Positions 33,135 through 41,336 are shown, numbered from the stretch's first letter. The stretch: DNA of 64,000 bases from SG8-41 sp035649495 (GCA_035649495.1 DASRJL010000155.1:56910-120909); one strand, 5' to 3'. The notes: generated by a model not told the origin, from the letters alone. Numbers and translations: made by a program.

Positions 33135-33920
33135 TCAAAGGCGGAAATGCTCTCCCAGATAGACCCTTCTAACGTTCTCATTATAGATGATTTCATCGGG
33201 TTTGCCGTAGGCCAGCACGGTACCGTCGTTGATGATGTAGGCTCGGTCGCAGATACCGAGAGTCTCTCTCACATTGTGATCCGTGATCAGTACGCCAATA
33301 CCACGTTCCTTCAGAAATCCGATGATCTTCTGGATTTCCAGCACTGCAATCGGGTCGACGCCCGCAAACGGCTCATCGAGCAGGATAAAGCGCGGTTCGC
33401 TCGCCAGCGCGCGGGCGATCTCCACCCGCCGCCGCTCCCCGCCGGAGAGGCTGATTGCAAGATTCCCGTGCAAATGGCCTATATGCAGGTCGTGCAGCAG
33501 GCCATCGAGCCTATTACGGATAGTTTGCGGATTATCTTGATAGAGTTCCAGGACGGCCTGCACGTTTTCGGCGACCGTCAGGCGCCGGAAAATCGACGGC
33601 TCCTGCGGCAGGTACGAAAGGCCCAGGCGGGCGCGCCGGTGCATGGGGGTATGCGTCAGCCTCCTGCCGTCGAGAAACAGGTCGCCCCCATCCATGGGCA
33701 CCAGGCCGACCATCATGTAGAAGCAGGTGGTCTTGCCCGCGCCGTTCGGGCCGAGGAGCCCGATCACCTCGCCGCTTCTCACCTCCAGCGAGACCTCCTT
33801 TACCACGACCCGCTTCCGGTAGCGCTTGTTCAGGCGCTCGGCGCGCAATTCGCTCTTCTGTGCCGCGGCAGGGCGCTCCTGCCCGGGCAACGGAACCGGA
33901 ATCTGGCCCGTATCGTTCAC
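33135..33920 (-). CDS. lptB: LptB, LPS export ABC ATPase
   Basis: A 261-residue ATPase that powers the LptBFG transporter extracting lipopolysaccharide from the inner membrane. Walker A GPNGAGKTT at 57-65, the LptB-typical YLPQEPSIFRRLTVAEN, signature SLSGGERRR, Walker B FILLDEPFAGVDP and switch ITDHNVRETL are present. A 25-residue proline-rich N-terminal extension precedes the usual start (RAERLNKRYRKR), so the native start may be internal. lptF and lptG are not in the window. It is 15 bp after lptA and 79 bp before rpoN. Confidence 0.96.
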   Translation of the reverse strand: MNDTGQIPVPLPGQERPAAAQKSELRAERLNKRYRKRVVVKEVSLEVRSGEVIGLLGPNGAGKTTCFYMMVGLVPMDGGDLFLDGRRLTHTPMHRRARLGLSYLPQEPSIFRRLTVAENVQAVLELYQDNPQTIRNRLDGLLHDLHIGHLHGNLAISLSGGERRRVEIARALASEPRFILLDEPFAGVDPIAVLEIQKIIGFLKERGIGVLITDHNVRETLGICDRAYIINDGTVLAYGKPDEIIYNENVRRVYLGEHFRL

Positions 33921-33935
33921 GTGGGTCGTGGCGAG

Positions 33936-34619
33936 CTATTTACGCGGGGAAGACGGCGCGTCTTCGCGGGGGGCGGAGACGGTCTCGGCGGGCTTCAGCG
34001 CGAGCGGCGCTCCCGGGGAAGGCGGCTTTTCCTTGCCCTTGGGCTGCATGATCGCCCGCACGCGCCCGTCGGGATTGTTCGCGGTGGCGGCCTTGGAGCC
34101 GCCGCCTGTCACCTGGTAGAACTCGGTCTGACCGTCGTAGGAGATGTAGTTTCCCCGCACCTCGTCCTCGGTCCGCTTCATCATGGCCCGGTTGAACATC
34201 TGCATCTTGTCCGCCCGCCCGTCGTACTCGATGCGCTCGGCCCATCCCTCGATATACTCGTCCAGGCCCTCGCGCTTCTGCCGGAAGTAGGCGAGGTTGC
34301 CCCACGTCGTGCCGTACTTGAATCCTTCCTTGTCCTGGCGGATTTCCATGCGGTCGCCGCGGATCTGCAGCGTGCCCTGGGTCAGCACCACGTTGCCCTC
34401 GAAGGTCGCCAGCTGCTTCGCGTCGTCGACGGTGACGCGGTCGGCCTCCAGGTTGACAGGCTTGTCGCGATCCGCCTTCTCCGCGCGGGCGAGCGGGCCG
34501 GACCAAGGCAGTGCCACGGCGAGCAGCACGCCGGCGAGAAGCGCGAACGCGGGCGCCGCCAAGCGGCGCGCCGCGCGCTCACTTTCCCGCGGATTTCTTC
34601 GGAGCCAGGTTCGGGTCAT
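33936..34619 (-). CDS. lptA: LptA, periplasmic LPS bridge protein
   Basis: A 227-residue periplasmic OstA-like protein. A hydrophobic export segment (LAAPAFALLAGVLLAVALPW) is followed by the OstA/LptA fold: VNLEADRVTVDDAKQLATFEGNVVLTQG (here split by normal variation) and IRGDRMEIRQD. LptA monomers stack to carry lipopolysaccharide across the periplasm to LptD. The C-terminal 45 residues are proline/alanine-rich and probably disordered, longer than in Escherichia coli. The start overlaps the lptC 3' end by 41 bp, as is common for this pair. The assignment rests on both sequence and gene order. Confidence 0.92.
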   Translation of the reverse strand: MTRTWLRRNPRESERAARRLAAPAFALLAGVLLAVALPWSGPLARAEKADRDKPVNLEADRVTVDDAKQLATFEGNVVLTQGTLQIRGDRMEIRQDKEGFKYGTTWGNLAYFRQKREGLDEYIEGWAERIEYDGRADKMQMFNRAMMKRTEDEVRGNYISYDGQTEFYQVTGGGSKAATANNPDGRVRAIMQPKGKEKPPSPGAPLALKPAETVSAPREDAPSSPRK

Positions 34620-35175
34620 AAGTTCCCTGGACTCTCGAATGGAGCTTGAGAATCCGGGTGTCGCTGTTCATTTCCAGCCCGACGGCATTGACGACCGTGG
34701 CGGCGTCGGTGATGGTGACGGGCCGGTCGGTCTTCGCGATGTTGTCGTCCGGAATGACGTGGAGGTAAGTCGTCCGCATCACCATTTCGCTGCGATCGGC
34801 ATACGCCGCGCGCGTGACCGTCACGTCCTCCTTGAAATAGACGTTATCCCCGTTGCCCGACAGGAGGCCCTCGCGTGCCGTGATCGTCACCGGCGCCTGC
34901 TTGGAGCGCAGGCTCACGAACCGCGGGAGCGTCAGGACCGTGGTGTCGTCATCCGGGTAGTGCACCATCCGCTCGGCGGCGAGAGTGTAGACGACGGCGC
35001 CGGCCTCGTTCGTGCGCACCGCCTTCAGCTTGTCCACCATATAGTCGGGGTCGTGGCGGCCCGCCGTCTGCGACACGGGCTGCGCCGGTTCTACCAACCG
35101 GTCGAGCCAGAAGGTGAGCACCGCGAGGCTCGCGAGCAGCGCGAAGGGAAACAACGCCGTCAATCGCTCGAGCAT
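34579..35175 (-). CDS. lptC: LptC, inner-membrane anchored LPS transport protein
   Basis: A 198-residue protein with one N-terminal membrane helix (LFPFALLASLAVLTFWLDRL) and a periplasmic LptC jellyroll (RHDPDYMVDKLKAVRTNEAG; MVHYPDDDTTVLTLPRF; ITAREGLLSGNGDNVYF). It links LptBFG to LptA. The start is ambiguous between GTG 35184 and ATG 35175; the latter is used. The gene lies between kdsC and lptA, with a heptamer array in the 48-bp gap to kdsC. LptC sequences diverge strongly, so gene order matters for the name. Confidence 0.92.
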   Translation of the reverse strand: MLERLTALFPFALLASLAVLTFWLDRLVEPAQPVSQTAGRHDPDYMVDKLKAVRTNEAGAVVYTLAAERMVHYPDDDTTVLTLPRFVSLRSKQAPVTITAREGLLSGNGDNVYFKEDVTVTRAAYADRSEMVMRTTYLHVIPDDNIAKTDRPVTITDAATVVNAVGLEMNSDTRILKLHSRVQGTYDPNLAPKKSAGK

Positions 35176-35208
35176 CGCAGCCACCCATGATAGACCGAAT
35201 AGCGCGCA

Positions 35209-35229
35209 CTCATCCCTCAGCCCTCAGCC
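35209..35229. repeat. Short heptamer array (CTCAGCC)
   Basis: Units ctcatcc-ctcagcc-ctcagcc before ctgga. The kdsC TGA stop (35224-35226) lies in the third unit. Confidence 0.5.
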
Positions 35230-35748
35230 CTGGAATGCGGCATGGCGCGCCCCGAGCGTGCCCTGCGCGTACATGATCAGCTCGCAAAGCTCCCGGACGG
35301 CTCCGCGCCCGCCGCGCGCGCGCGTCACGTAGTGCGCGTGGCGGCGCACGAGAGCCGGGGCATCGGGAACGGTCGCGGCGAGCCCGCATCGCTTGAGCAA
35401 GGGCAGGTCCTGCAGGTCGTCACCGATGTACGATGCGGCCTCCGCCGTGATTCCCTGCCGCTCGATCAGCTGATTGAAGGCCGGGAGCTTCTCCTGGGCG
35501 CCCTGGAACAGCAGATCGACGCCGAGGTTGCGCATGCGCTCTTCCACCGCGCGCGAAGTGCGGCTGGTAATAACGGCGAGCGCCACGCCGGTATCCTGGA
35601 GCAGCTTCATCCCGTGACCATCCAGCACGTTGAAGGCCTTCAATTCGTCGCCCGAACCGGAAAAGACGAGTGCCCCGTCGGTCAGCACGCCGTCGACATC
35701 GAATATCGCGAGGCGTATCCGCCCGGCCCGCGCGTGAAGATCTTGCAT
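35224..35748 (-). CDS. kdsC: KdsC, 3-deoxy-D-manno-octulosonate-8-phosphate phosphatase
   Basis: A 174-residue HAD-superfamily phosphatase that makes KDO for lipopolysaccharide. The catalytic loop FDVDGVLTDG has Asp17 and Asp19; motif II is VITSRTS, and YIGDDLQDLPLL is motif IV with its metal-binding aspartates. There is no cap domain, as expected for KdsC. ATG 35748 gives the normal length. In many relatives kdsD (arabinose-5-phosphate isomerase) lies just upstream; here the divergent kefB-like gene takes that place. The stop lies in a heptamer array. Confidence 0.94.
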   Translation of the reverse strand: MQDLHARAGRIRLAIFDVDGVLTDGALVFSGSGDELKAFNVLDGHGMKLLQDTGVALAVITSRTSRAVEERMRNLGVDLLFQGAQEKLPAFNQLIERQGITAEAASYIGDDLQDLPLLKRCGLAATVPDAPALVRRHAHYVTRARGGRGAVRELCELIMYAQGTLGARHAAFQG

Positions 35749-35840
35749 ATCGGGACAAAAGTATAGCAGAAGGGGGGGCTCTTTCTGCCCGTAGCTTGCT
35801 TGCAATTCATGCGAGTTAAGGCATTATCGGGCGGATACCG

Positions 35841-35868
35841 GCGAGCGGTGAGCCGTGAGCGGCCGCTG
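35841..35868. repeat. Short heptamer array (GTGAGCG type)
   Basis: Units gcgagcg-gtgagcc-gtgagcg-gccgctg in the 180-bp divergent gap between kdsC and the antiporter gene. Nothing else stands out in this gap. Confidence 0.45.
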
Positions 35869-35928
35869 CGCCCGGAGCCTCGTCCCGCTGGGTAGTCAGA
35901 CCGGTCCCGACCGAATTCCGTTCCTTCC

Positions 35929-37893
35929 ATGCCGACGACGTTCGAATCAGTGCTGATACTGCTCGCCGCCGCGGTTCTGGTGGTCGTGCTGTTCCGCTCG
36001 CTCGCGCTGCCGCCCATGCCGGGCTATCTCATCGTCGGCATCGTGATCGGGCCGCATGCGCTCGCATGGATACCGGATCCGGCGGGCGCGCGCCGGCTCG
36101 CGGAGATCGGCATCGTGTTCCTGATGTTCACGATCGGGCTGGAATTCAGCCTGCCCAAGCTGGTGACGATGCGCCGCCTCGTCTTCGGACTCGGCGCAGC
36201 GCAGGTCGTCGCCACCATGGCGATCGTGTGGGGCGTGGCCGCGTTCGCCGGCCTCGACTGGCGCGCCGGACTCGCGCTCGGCGGGGTCCTCGCCATGTCC
36301 TCGACCGCCATCCTCGGCAAGATGCTCGCCGAGCGCAACGAGCTCGACTCGCCGCATGGACGGCAGATCATCGGCATCCTGCTGTTCCAGGACCTCGCGG
36401 TCGTGCCGCTGCTCATCCTGCTCCCCGCGCTCGCGGCGGGCATCGAGAACCTCGCCGCCAACATCGCCTGGGCGCTCGTCAAGGCCGCCGTCGTGCTCTC
36501 GCTCATGCTCTTCATCGGCCAGCGCCTGATGCGCGGCTGGTTTCACCTCGTCGCCCGGCAGAAATCCTCCGAGCTTTTCGTCCTGAACGTGCTGCTCATC
36601 ACGTTGGGGCTCGCCTATGTCACCGAGATCGCCGGGCTCTCGCTGGCGCTCGGCGCTTTCGTGGCCGGCGCGCTGATCTCGGAGACCGAGTACCGCCACC
36701 AGGTGGAAGTGGACATCAAGCCCTTCCGCGACATCCTGCTGGGACTCTTCTTCATCTCCATCGGCATGCTGCTCGATTGGCGGGTGGTCACGACCGAAGG
36801 CGCGTGGGTCGCGCTGCTCCTCGCATTGCTCCTCGTTGTGAAAGCAGCGCTCGTCTTCGGGCTCACCGCGCTCTTTGGCTCGCCGACCGCCGTTGCGCTG
36901 CGGGCGGGCCTCGCCCTCGCCGCGTGCGGCGAGTTCGGTTTCGTGCTGCTTGCGCGCGCCGCCGGACTCGAGGTGATGAGCCGCGAAGCGGTGCAGGTGG
37001 TGCTGGCGGCCATGGTGCTTTCGATGCTGGCGGCGCCCTTTCTCGTGGAGCGCAGCGCGGCGCTGGCGCGCCGCTGGGTCGGCTCGGACTGGATGCATCG
37101 CGCCATGGAGATCCACAACATCGCGGTGCGCTCCATGGGCGCCGACGAGCACGTCGTTGTCTGCGGCTACGGCAGGAGCGGCCAGAACCTCGCGCGCCTG
37201 CTCGAGAAGGAGGCCATCCCTTTCATCGCGCTCGACATCGATCCGCAGCGCATCCGCGAGGCGGTGGCGGCGGGGGAGAGCGTGGTGTTCGGCGACGCGG
37301 CGCGCCGCGAGGTGCTCGTCGCCGCGGGGCTCCAGCGCGCGAAGGCCGTGGCGGTGACCTATTCGGATACCGCCTCCGCGCTCAAGATACTCGCGCACGT
37401 CCAGGAGATGCGGCCCGGCCTCCCGGTGGTCGTGCGCACGGTGGACGACACCGACATCGAGCGCCTGAAGGCGGCGGGCGCCGCGGAGGTCGTCGCCGAA
37501 ATCATGGAGGGGAGCCTCATGCTCGCCTCGACGGCGCTGGCGCTGATCGGCGTGCCGTTCAACCGCGTGCTCGCGCGCATCCGCGAGACGCGGGAGCAGC
37601 GCTACAGCCTCTTTCGCGGGTTCTTCCGCGGCGTCACCGACGAGACCGAGAGCGACGAGGAACAGCCGCGCCTGCATTCGGTCGTGATCCTGGCGGGCGC
37701 GGCGGCGGTCGGAAGCACGCTGGGAGAAATCGGCCTGGCGGCGTTGGGCGTCGAGGTCACAGCCGTGCGCAGGCGACACGTTCGGACGCTGACGCCGGAC
37801 GATCAGACCCGGATCGAGGATGGCGACGTGATCGTGTTGCTCGGGCTCGCAGAGGATCTCGCGGCCGCGGAGCTGAAACTCATGCAGGGGTGA
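35929..37893 (+). CDS. KefB/KefC-type monovalent cation:proton antiporter (CPA2) with TrkA domains
   Basis: A 654-residue inner-membrane antiporter. Residues 1-380 form the CPA2 membrane domain with about 12 helices (LPPMPGYLIVGIVIGPHAL; GIVFLMFTIGLEFSLPKL; SSTAILGKMLAE). Residues about 400-520 are a TrkA-N/RCK Rossmann domain (VVVCGYGRSGQNLARLL) and residues 570-654 a TrkA-C domain, so nucleotides or ligands should gate K+/H+ exchange. It is divergent from kdsC. This antiporter beside the lptCAB-rpoN block is a recurring betaproteobacterial arrangement in my recollection. Without a KefF/G partner the exact type is uncertain. Confidence 0.92.
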   Translation: MPTTFESVLILLAAAVLVVVLFRSLALPPMPGYLIVGIVIGPHALAWIPDPAGARRLAEIGIVFLMFTIGLEFSLPKLVTMRRLVFGLGAAQVVATMAIVWGVAAFAGLDWRAGLALGGVLAMSSTAILGKMLAERNELDSPHGRQIIGILLFQDLAVVPLLILLPALAAGIENLAANIAWALVKAAVVLSLMLFIGQRLMRGWFHLVARQKSSELFVLNVLLITLGLAYVTEIAGLSLALGAFVAGALISETEYRHQVEVDIKPFRDILLGLFFISIGMLLDWRVVTTEGAWVALLLALLLVVKAALVFGLTALFGSPTAVALRAGLALAACGEFGFVLLARAAGLEVMSREAVQVVLAAMVLSMLAAPFLVERSAALARRWVGSDWMHRAMEIHNIAVRSMGADEHVVVCGYGRSGQNLARLLEKEAIPFIALDIDPQRIREAVAAGESVVFGDAARREVLVAAGLQRAKAVAVTYSDTASALKILAHVQEMRPGLPVVVRTVDDTDIERLKAAGAAEVVAEIMEGSLMLASTALALIGVPFNRVLARIRETREQRYSLFRGFFRGVTDETESDEEQPRLHSVVILAGAAAVGSTLGEIGLAALGVEVTAVRRRHVRTLTPDDQTRIEDGDVIVLLGLAEDLAAAELKLMQG

Positions 37894-38013
37894 GGAGCTT
37901 CCGAGTACAAAACAAAAGTCCGGCACACTCTTAACGGCATCGCGGAGAGAAACACGACTTCCGCAGCGGGTAGCTAGCCGACAAATCTTGGAACCTGGAA
38001 ACTCCGAACCGGC

Positions 38014-38703
38014 TTAGAGCAAGCTCGCTCCGCCGCAGTTGGTGACGACCGTCTCGGCGGACCATGTGGTGCCGACGTAGCACTGGCCGGCGGCGCCGCC
38101 CGTCGGCGAAGTGCCCCCGGTTCCACCGCCGTCGTAGGTGGAAAACTGGAAGTTGCCGCCCGCCGGATTACCGTCGTCGATCTTGCGGTCGATTTCGCCT
38201 AGGATGGCGGAAGGAACCTGGTTGCCGCTCTTGATGTTGTGGCGCACAGTCAGCGTGCCCGTCCCATAGACATTGTCGTAGATCAGCTTGATGAAGCGTC
38301 CGTACAGGTTGGTCGGCGCGGATTTGGCCGTCTCGGCGCCGGCGGCGTAGGTGTAGCTACCCTCGATGAAGCCGGCCTTCGACAGATGGTCCCACACGGC
38401 GATGTCCTCGTTAATCGAGTCGCCTCCGCCGATGGAGCGGATCTGACCGTTGTCGTTGCCGTTGGCGGTCGCCGCGACGTTCGAAATGTTGGCGGAAGCC
38501 AGGCTGTAGTCCCCGGGCAGGGCGCGAAAGCGGTCGATGAAGCCGTAGTAGGCGGCCTTGACGCCCTCCTGCTGTGAGATCAGGTTACGCACGCGGGCGC
38601 CGGTCAGCAATTCCTGGCCCTTCAGCACGCCGCCGAGCAACAGGCCGATGATCACGAGCATGATCGCGATTTCGTTAAGCGTGAAACCGCGTTGTTTACG
38701 CAC
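38014..38703 (-). CDS. Type IV pilin-like protein, tandem copy 2
   Basis: A 229-residue prepilin, paralogue of the gene just upstream. The leader is MRKQRG with cleavage before FTLNEIAIMLVIIGLLLGG. The needed Glu at +5 is present, but +4 is Asn instead of the hydrophobic residue in its twin (FTLIE). The globular part shares RVRNLISQQ, FRALPGDY, DRKIDDGNPAGGNFQFSTYDGGG and ends TNCGGASLL, with two C-terminal cysteines for a D-loop. The start is GTG 38703 with a weak ribosome-binding site. A terminator (38731-38763) separates it from copy 1, so it may be poorly expressed or a minor pilin. Confidence 0.87.
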   Translation of the reverse strand: MRKQRGFTLNEIAIMLVIIGLLLGGVLKGQELLTGARVRNLISQQEGVKAAYYGFIDRFRALPGDYSLASANISNVAATANGNDNGQIRSIGGGDSINEDIAVWDHLSKAGFIEGSYTYAAGAETAKSAPTNLYGRFIKLIYDNVYGTGTLTVRHNIKSGNQVPSAILGEIDRKIDDGNPAGGNFQFSTYDGGGTGGTSPTGGAAGQCYVGTTWSAETVVTNCGGASLL

Positions 38704-38730
38704 CGTAGACTCAAGGCTTTATCGTGAACG

Positions 38731-38763
38731 CCAAAACAAAACGCCCGCAGAAGCGGGCGTTGA
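38731..38763 (-). terminator. Intrinsic terminator after pilin copy 1
   Basis: Read on the minus strand: AACGCCCGC-ttct-GCGGGCGTT followed by TTGTTTT. A strong GC hairpin with a U-rich tail, 44 bp after the copy 1 stop and before the copy 2 start. This is the clearest intrinsic terminator in the window. Confidence 0.8.
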
Positions 38764-38806
38764 CATGCAGAATCTGGCTAATCCGGCCCGGGGTGTTCCT
38801 ATACGG

Positions 38807-39499
38807 TTAGAGCAAGCTCGCTCCGCCGCAGTTGGTGACGACTGTTGCGGCTGACCAGAGCGGGGGCGTGCCGGCGGTATAGCACGTGGCAGGGTCCGGC
38901 GGGGTGCCACCCGTTCCGCCGCCGTCGTAGGTGGAAAACTGGAAGTTGCCGCCCAGCGGATTGCCGTCGTCGATCTTGCGATCGATCTCGGCCATGATGT
39001 CTGACGGAACCTGGTTGCCGGTTTTCACGTTGTGACGTATGTTCGATCCCGCCCCGCCGTAGTTGGTATCGTATATCACCCGGATGTAGCGAATGTAGGG
39101 ATTGGCCGCCGCGGAGGTGGCAGTCTCGGCGCCCGCTACGTACGTATAGCTGCCGTTGACGAAACCCGCTTTCGAGAGATGCTCCCACACCGCAATATGC
39201 TCGTCGATCGTTGCACCCGACACCCCGGCTTGGGTGATCTGACCGTTACCGTTGCCATTGGAGCACGCGGGGGTGCAATTTATGTTGGCCGAGGCTTGGG
39301 TGTAGTCTCCGGGCAGGGCACGGAAGCGATCGAGGAAGCCAAAGTAGGCCGCCTTGATGCCGTCCTGCTGCGAGATCAGGTTACGCACCCGGGCGCTGGT
39401 GATCAGCTCCTGGCCCTTGAGTACCCCGCCCAGCAGTAGCCCGATTATGACGAGCACGATCGCGATTTCGATCAAAGTGAAGCCGCGTTGTCTACGCAT
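38807..39499 (-). CDS. Type IV pilin-like protein, tandem copy 1 (probable main pilin)
   Basis: A 230-residue prepilin: leader MRRQRG, cleavage before FTLIEIAIVLVIIGLLLGG with Glu at +5, then RVRNLISQQDGIKAAYFGFLDRF split by normal variation. A Gly/Asn-rich loop (GNGNGQI) and the C-terminal disulfide pair (ATCY...TNCGGASLL) follow. ATG 39499 is preferred over 39508 because GAGGG is then 9 bases upstream. A sigma-54 type promoter lies 40-55 bp before the start and a strong terminator follows the stop, so it is a stand-alone, probably highly expressed unit. It is likely the substrate of the MSHA-like machinery at 43125-56460; this is inferred. Confidence 0.9.
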   Translation of the reverse strand: MRRQRGFTLIEIAIVLVIIGLLLGGVLKGQELITSARVRNLISQQDGIKAAYFGFLDRFRALPGDYTQASANINCTPACSNGNGNGQITQAGVSGATIDEHIAVWEHLSKAGFVNGSYTYVAGAETATSAAANPYIRYIRVIYDTNYGGAGSNIRHNVKTGNQVPSDIMAEIDRKIDDGNPLGGNFQFSTYDGGGTGGTPPDPATCYTAGTPPLWSAATVVTNCGGASLL

Positions 39500-39538
39500 G
39501 ACGGTCATCCCTCAAGGAGACTGAAACGGCCGGTACTC

Positions 39539-39554
39539 TGCAAATTCCGTACCA
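39539..39554 (-). promoter_or_regulatory. Sigma-54 (-24/-12) promoter of pilin copy 1
   Basis: The minus strand reads TGGTACG-GAAT-TTGCA, matching the consensus TGGYRYR-N4-TTGCW at every fixed position with the correct GG-to-GC spacing. The pilin ATG (39499) is about 40 bp downstream. rpoN and an AAA+ activator are in the same window. Confidence 0.75.
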
Positions 39555-39747
39555 GTCCCGTAATAAAGCGGCAACGCGGTTAATGCCAGCAACGTGAAAT
39601 ATCTCACGGACCTGGTAATCAAGGCCACATCCCATTGTAATTATGCGGTTTTCATATACTTGGGACGAAGCCGCCGTAATGCGGTAGAGCGGGGGCGTTT
39701 GTGAGTGAAAAAACAATGAATTGGCGCACGTTCCCGAGACATGACTG

Positions 39748-40470
39748 TCAGTTTCTCGTCGCGGGCGACGGTTTTTCATCGCCCTGCAGTTTTTTCAGCC
39801 GCTCCGTCAGGAAATGCAATTCCTTCGGGTCGGTGACTTCTCCAGTTGCCAGCAGCCCCCCCAGCAGCACGGTGGCCGCCTCGCGCTCCCCCAGGTCCTC
39901 CAGCATGAAGATCCGCATCTGGCGGGCCCAATTGGACGCGTGGCGTGCCTCGCGGGTGATCGCTTCGGCGTATGAGAGGGCGAGCTGCGGATCCTTCAGG
40001 CGATGCTTGACGATGATGGCGCAGTGGGCGAGCCAGCGCCAGCGCCGGTCCGGGTCGCGCAGGAACTGGCGATACACGAAATCGCACATCTGGCGCGCCT
40101 TGGCCTCGTCCGGTACCTGGCCGTAGAGTTGTGAGGCCATGAGCAACGGGTACTGCCCTGCCGGGTTCAATTCGAGGATGGCATCCAGCCATTGCGTGAC
40201 CTGCGCATAGTCGAGCTCCATGAACGGGATGCTGATCCCTGGCTGGTTGTCGAACGCCTGGAGATAGAGCGTCATCAACTGCGCCAGCGCTATGGGCTCT
40301 CCGAGCGAGAGCGCCCTCAGGACCGGAGGGGCGGGCGGGGCCTCCAGCGCGTCGGCCCGCGCGACGGGCCGGCTTTGCGACGCCTGCCACCCGATCTGCA
40401 GGCACAGGGTCAGCGCCAGCAGCGCCAGAACGGGCCGCGGCACCTGGCTGATAGGGCGTTCGTTCTTCAT
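39748..40470 (-). CDS. Unrecognised single-pass protein with TPR-like helices
   Basis: A 240-residue protein I do not recognise. An N-terminal hydrophobic stretch (PVLALLALTLCLQIGW, residues 13-28) anchors or exports it. The rest is helical, with repeat-like segments (YLQAFDNQPGISIPFMELDY; ASQLYGQVPDEAKARQMCDFVY; WRWLAHCAIIVKHRLKDPQLALSYAEAI) resembling tetratricopeptide helices. It lies 43 bp downstream of the ABC-2 permease gene in the same direction, across a heptamer array, so the two are probably co-transcribed. It might be an accessory protein of that transporter or of the pilus; nothing in the sequence decides this. Confidence 0.7.
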   Translation of the reverse strand: MKNERPISQVPRPVLALLALTLCLQIGWQASQSRPVARADALEAPPAPPVLRALSLGEPIALAQLMTLYLQAFDNQPGISIPFMELDYAQVTQWLDAILELNPAGQYPLLMASQLYGQVPDEAKARQMCDFVYRQFLRDPDRRWRWLAHCAIIVKHRLKDPQLALSYAEAITREARHASNWARQMRIFMLEDLGEREAATVLLGGLLATGEVTDPKELHFLTERLKKLQGDEKPSPATRN

Positions 40471-40481
40471 GCTGGAACTGC

Positions 40482-40516
40482 GTGATACGCGACAGGTGAC
40501 GGGTGACAGGTGCTCA
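40482..40516. repeat. Single-arm heptamer array (GTGACAG type)
   Basis: Units gtgatac-gcgacag-gtgacgg-gtgacag-gtgctca. The permease TGA stop (40514-40516) is in the last unit. Confidence 0.6.
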
Positions 40517-41284
40517 GAAATTCTTCCTGTGCAGGTCGAACATCGCCGCCCCCGCCAGCAGCGCGATGTACAGCGCGCCCTGCGCCACGATGACCGCGAG
40601 CGTAGCCCACGCTGCCGGTTGATTCACGAGCCAGTCCGTCTTCGTCCAGCTTTCCAGGCCCGGAAGGATGAGGGCCAGCCCCTCCACGACCACTCCCATT
40701 ACCTGATGGCTCAGTACATCGGCGCCCGAAATGGGGTTCGCACTGATCAGGCGCATAGCGGTCAGCGCGCGCGCCAGTATGTAGAACGCCGCGACGAAAC
40801 CCGCGGCCGGGACGAGCTGCGTGAACGTGATCGCGCAGAAGAGCGCGAGCGCTGCCACGATCGCGAGCTCGACGGCGAGCGAGGTGCCCCACTGTGCGAG
40901 CGCGCCGGCGGAGACCGACCACGCGAGCGGCACGCAGGCAACGGCGGCAATAATTGCCGCCACGGCGGCAAATCCCGCCAGCCGGCCGAGGACGTAGTGC
41001 GAGCGCGGCAGGTCGAGCGCGAGCAGCACGTCGAGAACCTTGTCGTCGAACTCGCGCGCCACTGCCGCGATGACGTGCAATGCCACGATGAAGACCGTGG
41101 CCCAGCGCGCAGCGGCGGCGTAGAACCCGGTGCGGAACCGCACGCCCTCGGTGACCGCGATCTGCTCCACGAAAAAACCGGCGGCGACGGTGAGCGCCAG
41201 CACGATGAGAACGATTGCCGGCAGCCGCGTCCTCAGGGCCTCCAGCAGCGTGTAGCGTGCGATGGTCGCGGCGCGGGATTTCAT
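40514..41284 (-). CDS. ABC-2 type transporter permease
   Basis: A 256-residue membrane protein with about six helices: ARYTLLEALRTRLPAIVLIV at the N-terminus (typical of ABC-2 permeases linked to NosY-like systems), a helix near 60-80 and strongly hydrophobic segments through PAAWATLAVIVAQGALYIALL. Short loop DLPRSHYVLGRLAGF resembles the coupling region. ATG 41284 is the first sensible start. No ATPase gene is adjacent; the only unassigned ABC-2-type ATPase in the window is at 58259, on the same strand 17 kb upstream. The cargo is unknown. Confidence 0.82.
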   Translation of the reverse strand: MKSRAATIARYTLLEALRTRLPAIVLIVLALTVAAGFFVEQIAVTEGVRFRTGFYAAAARWATVFIVALHVIAAVAREFDDKVLDVLLALDLPRSHYVLGRLAGFAAVAAIIAAVACVPLAWSVSAGALAQWGTSLAVELAIVAALALFCAITFTQLVPAAGFVAAFYILARALTAMRLISANPISGADVLSHQVMGVVVEGLALILPGLESWTKTDWLVNQPAAWATLAVIVAQGALYIALLAGAAMFDLHRKNF

Positions 41285-41336
41285 GGTGTGTGGTACCTTA
41301 ACGAAATCATCGAGCGCGAAGCCGGGATGATTCCCC

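Noticed and set aside
35947..37926. 659-codon open frame on the minus strand opposite the KefB-type antiporter gene
   Set aside because: Its translation is rich in Arg/His/Asp/Glu without any domain, the usual shadow of a high-GC gene on the other strand; the plus-strand protein has clear antiporter and TrkA domains.
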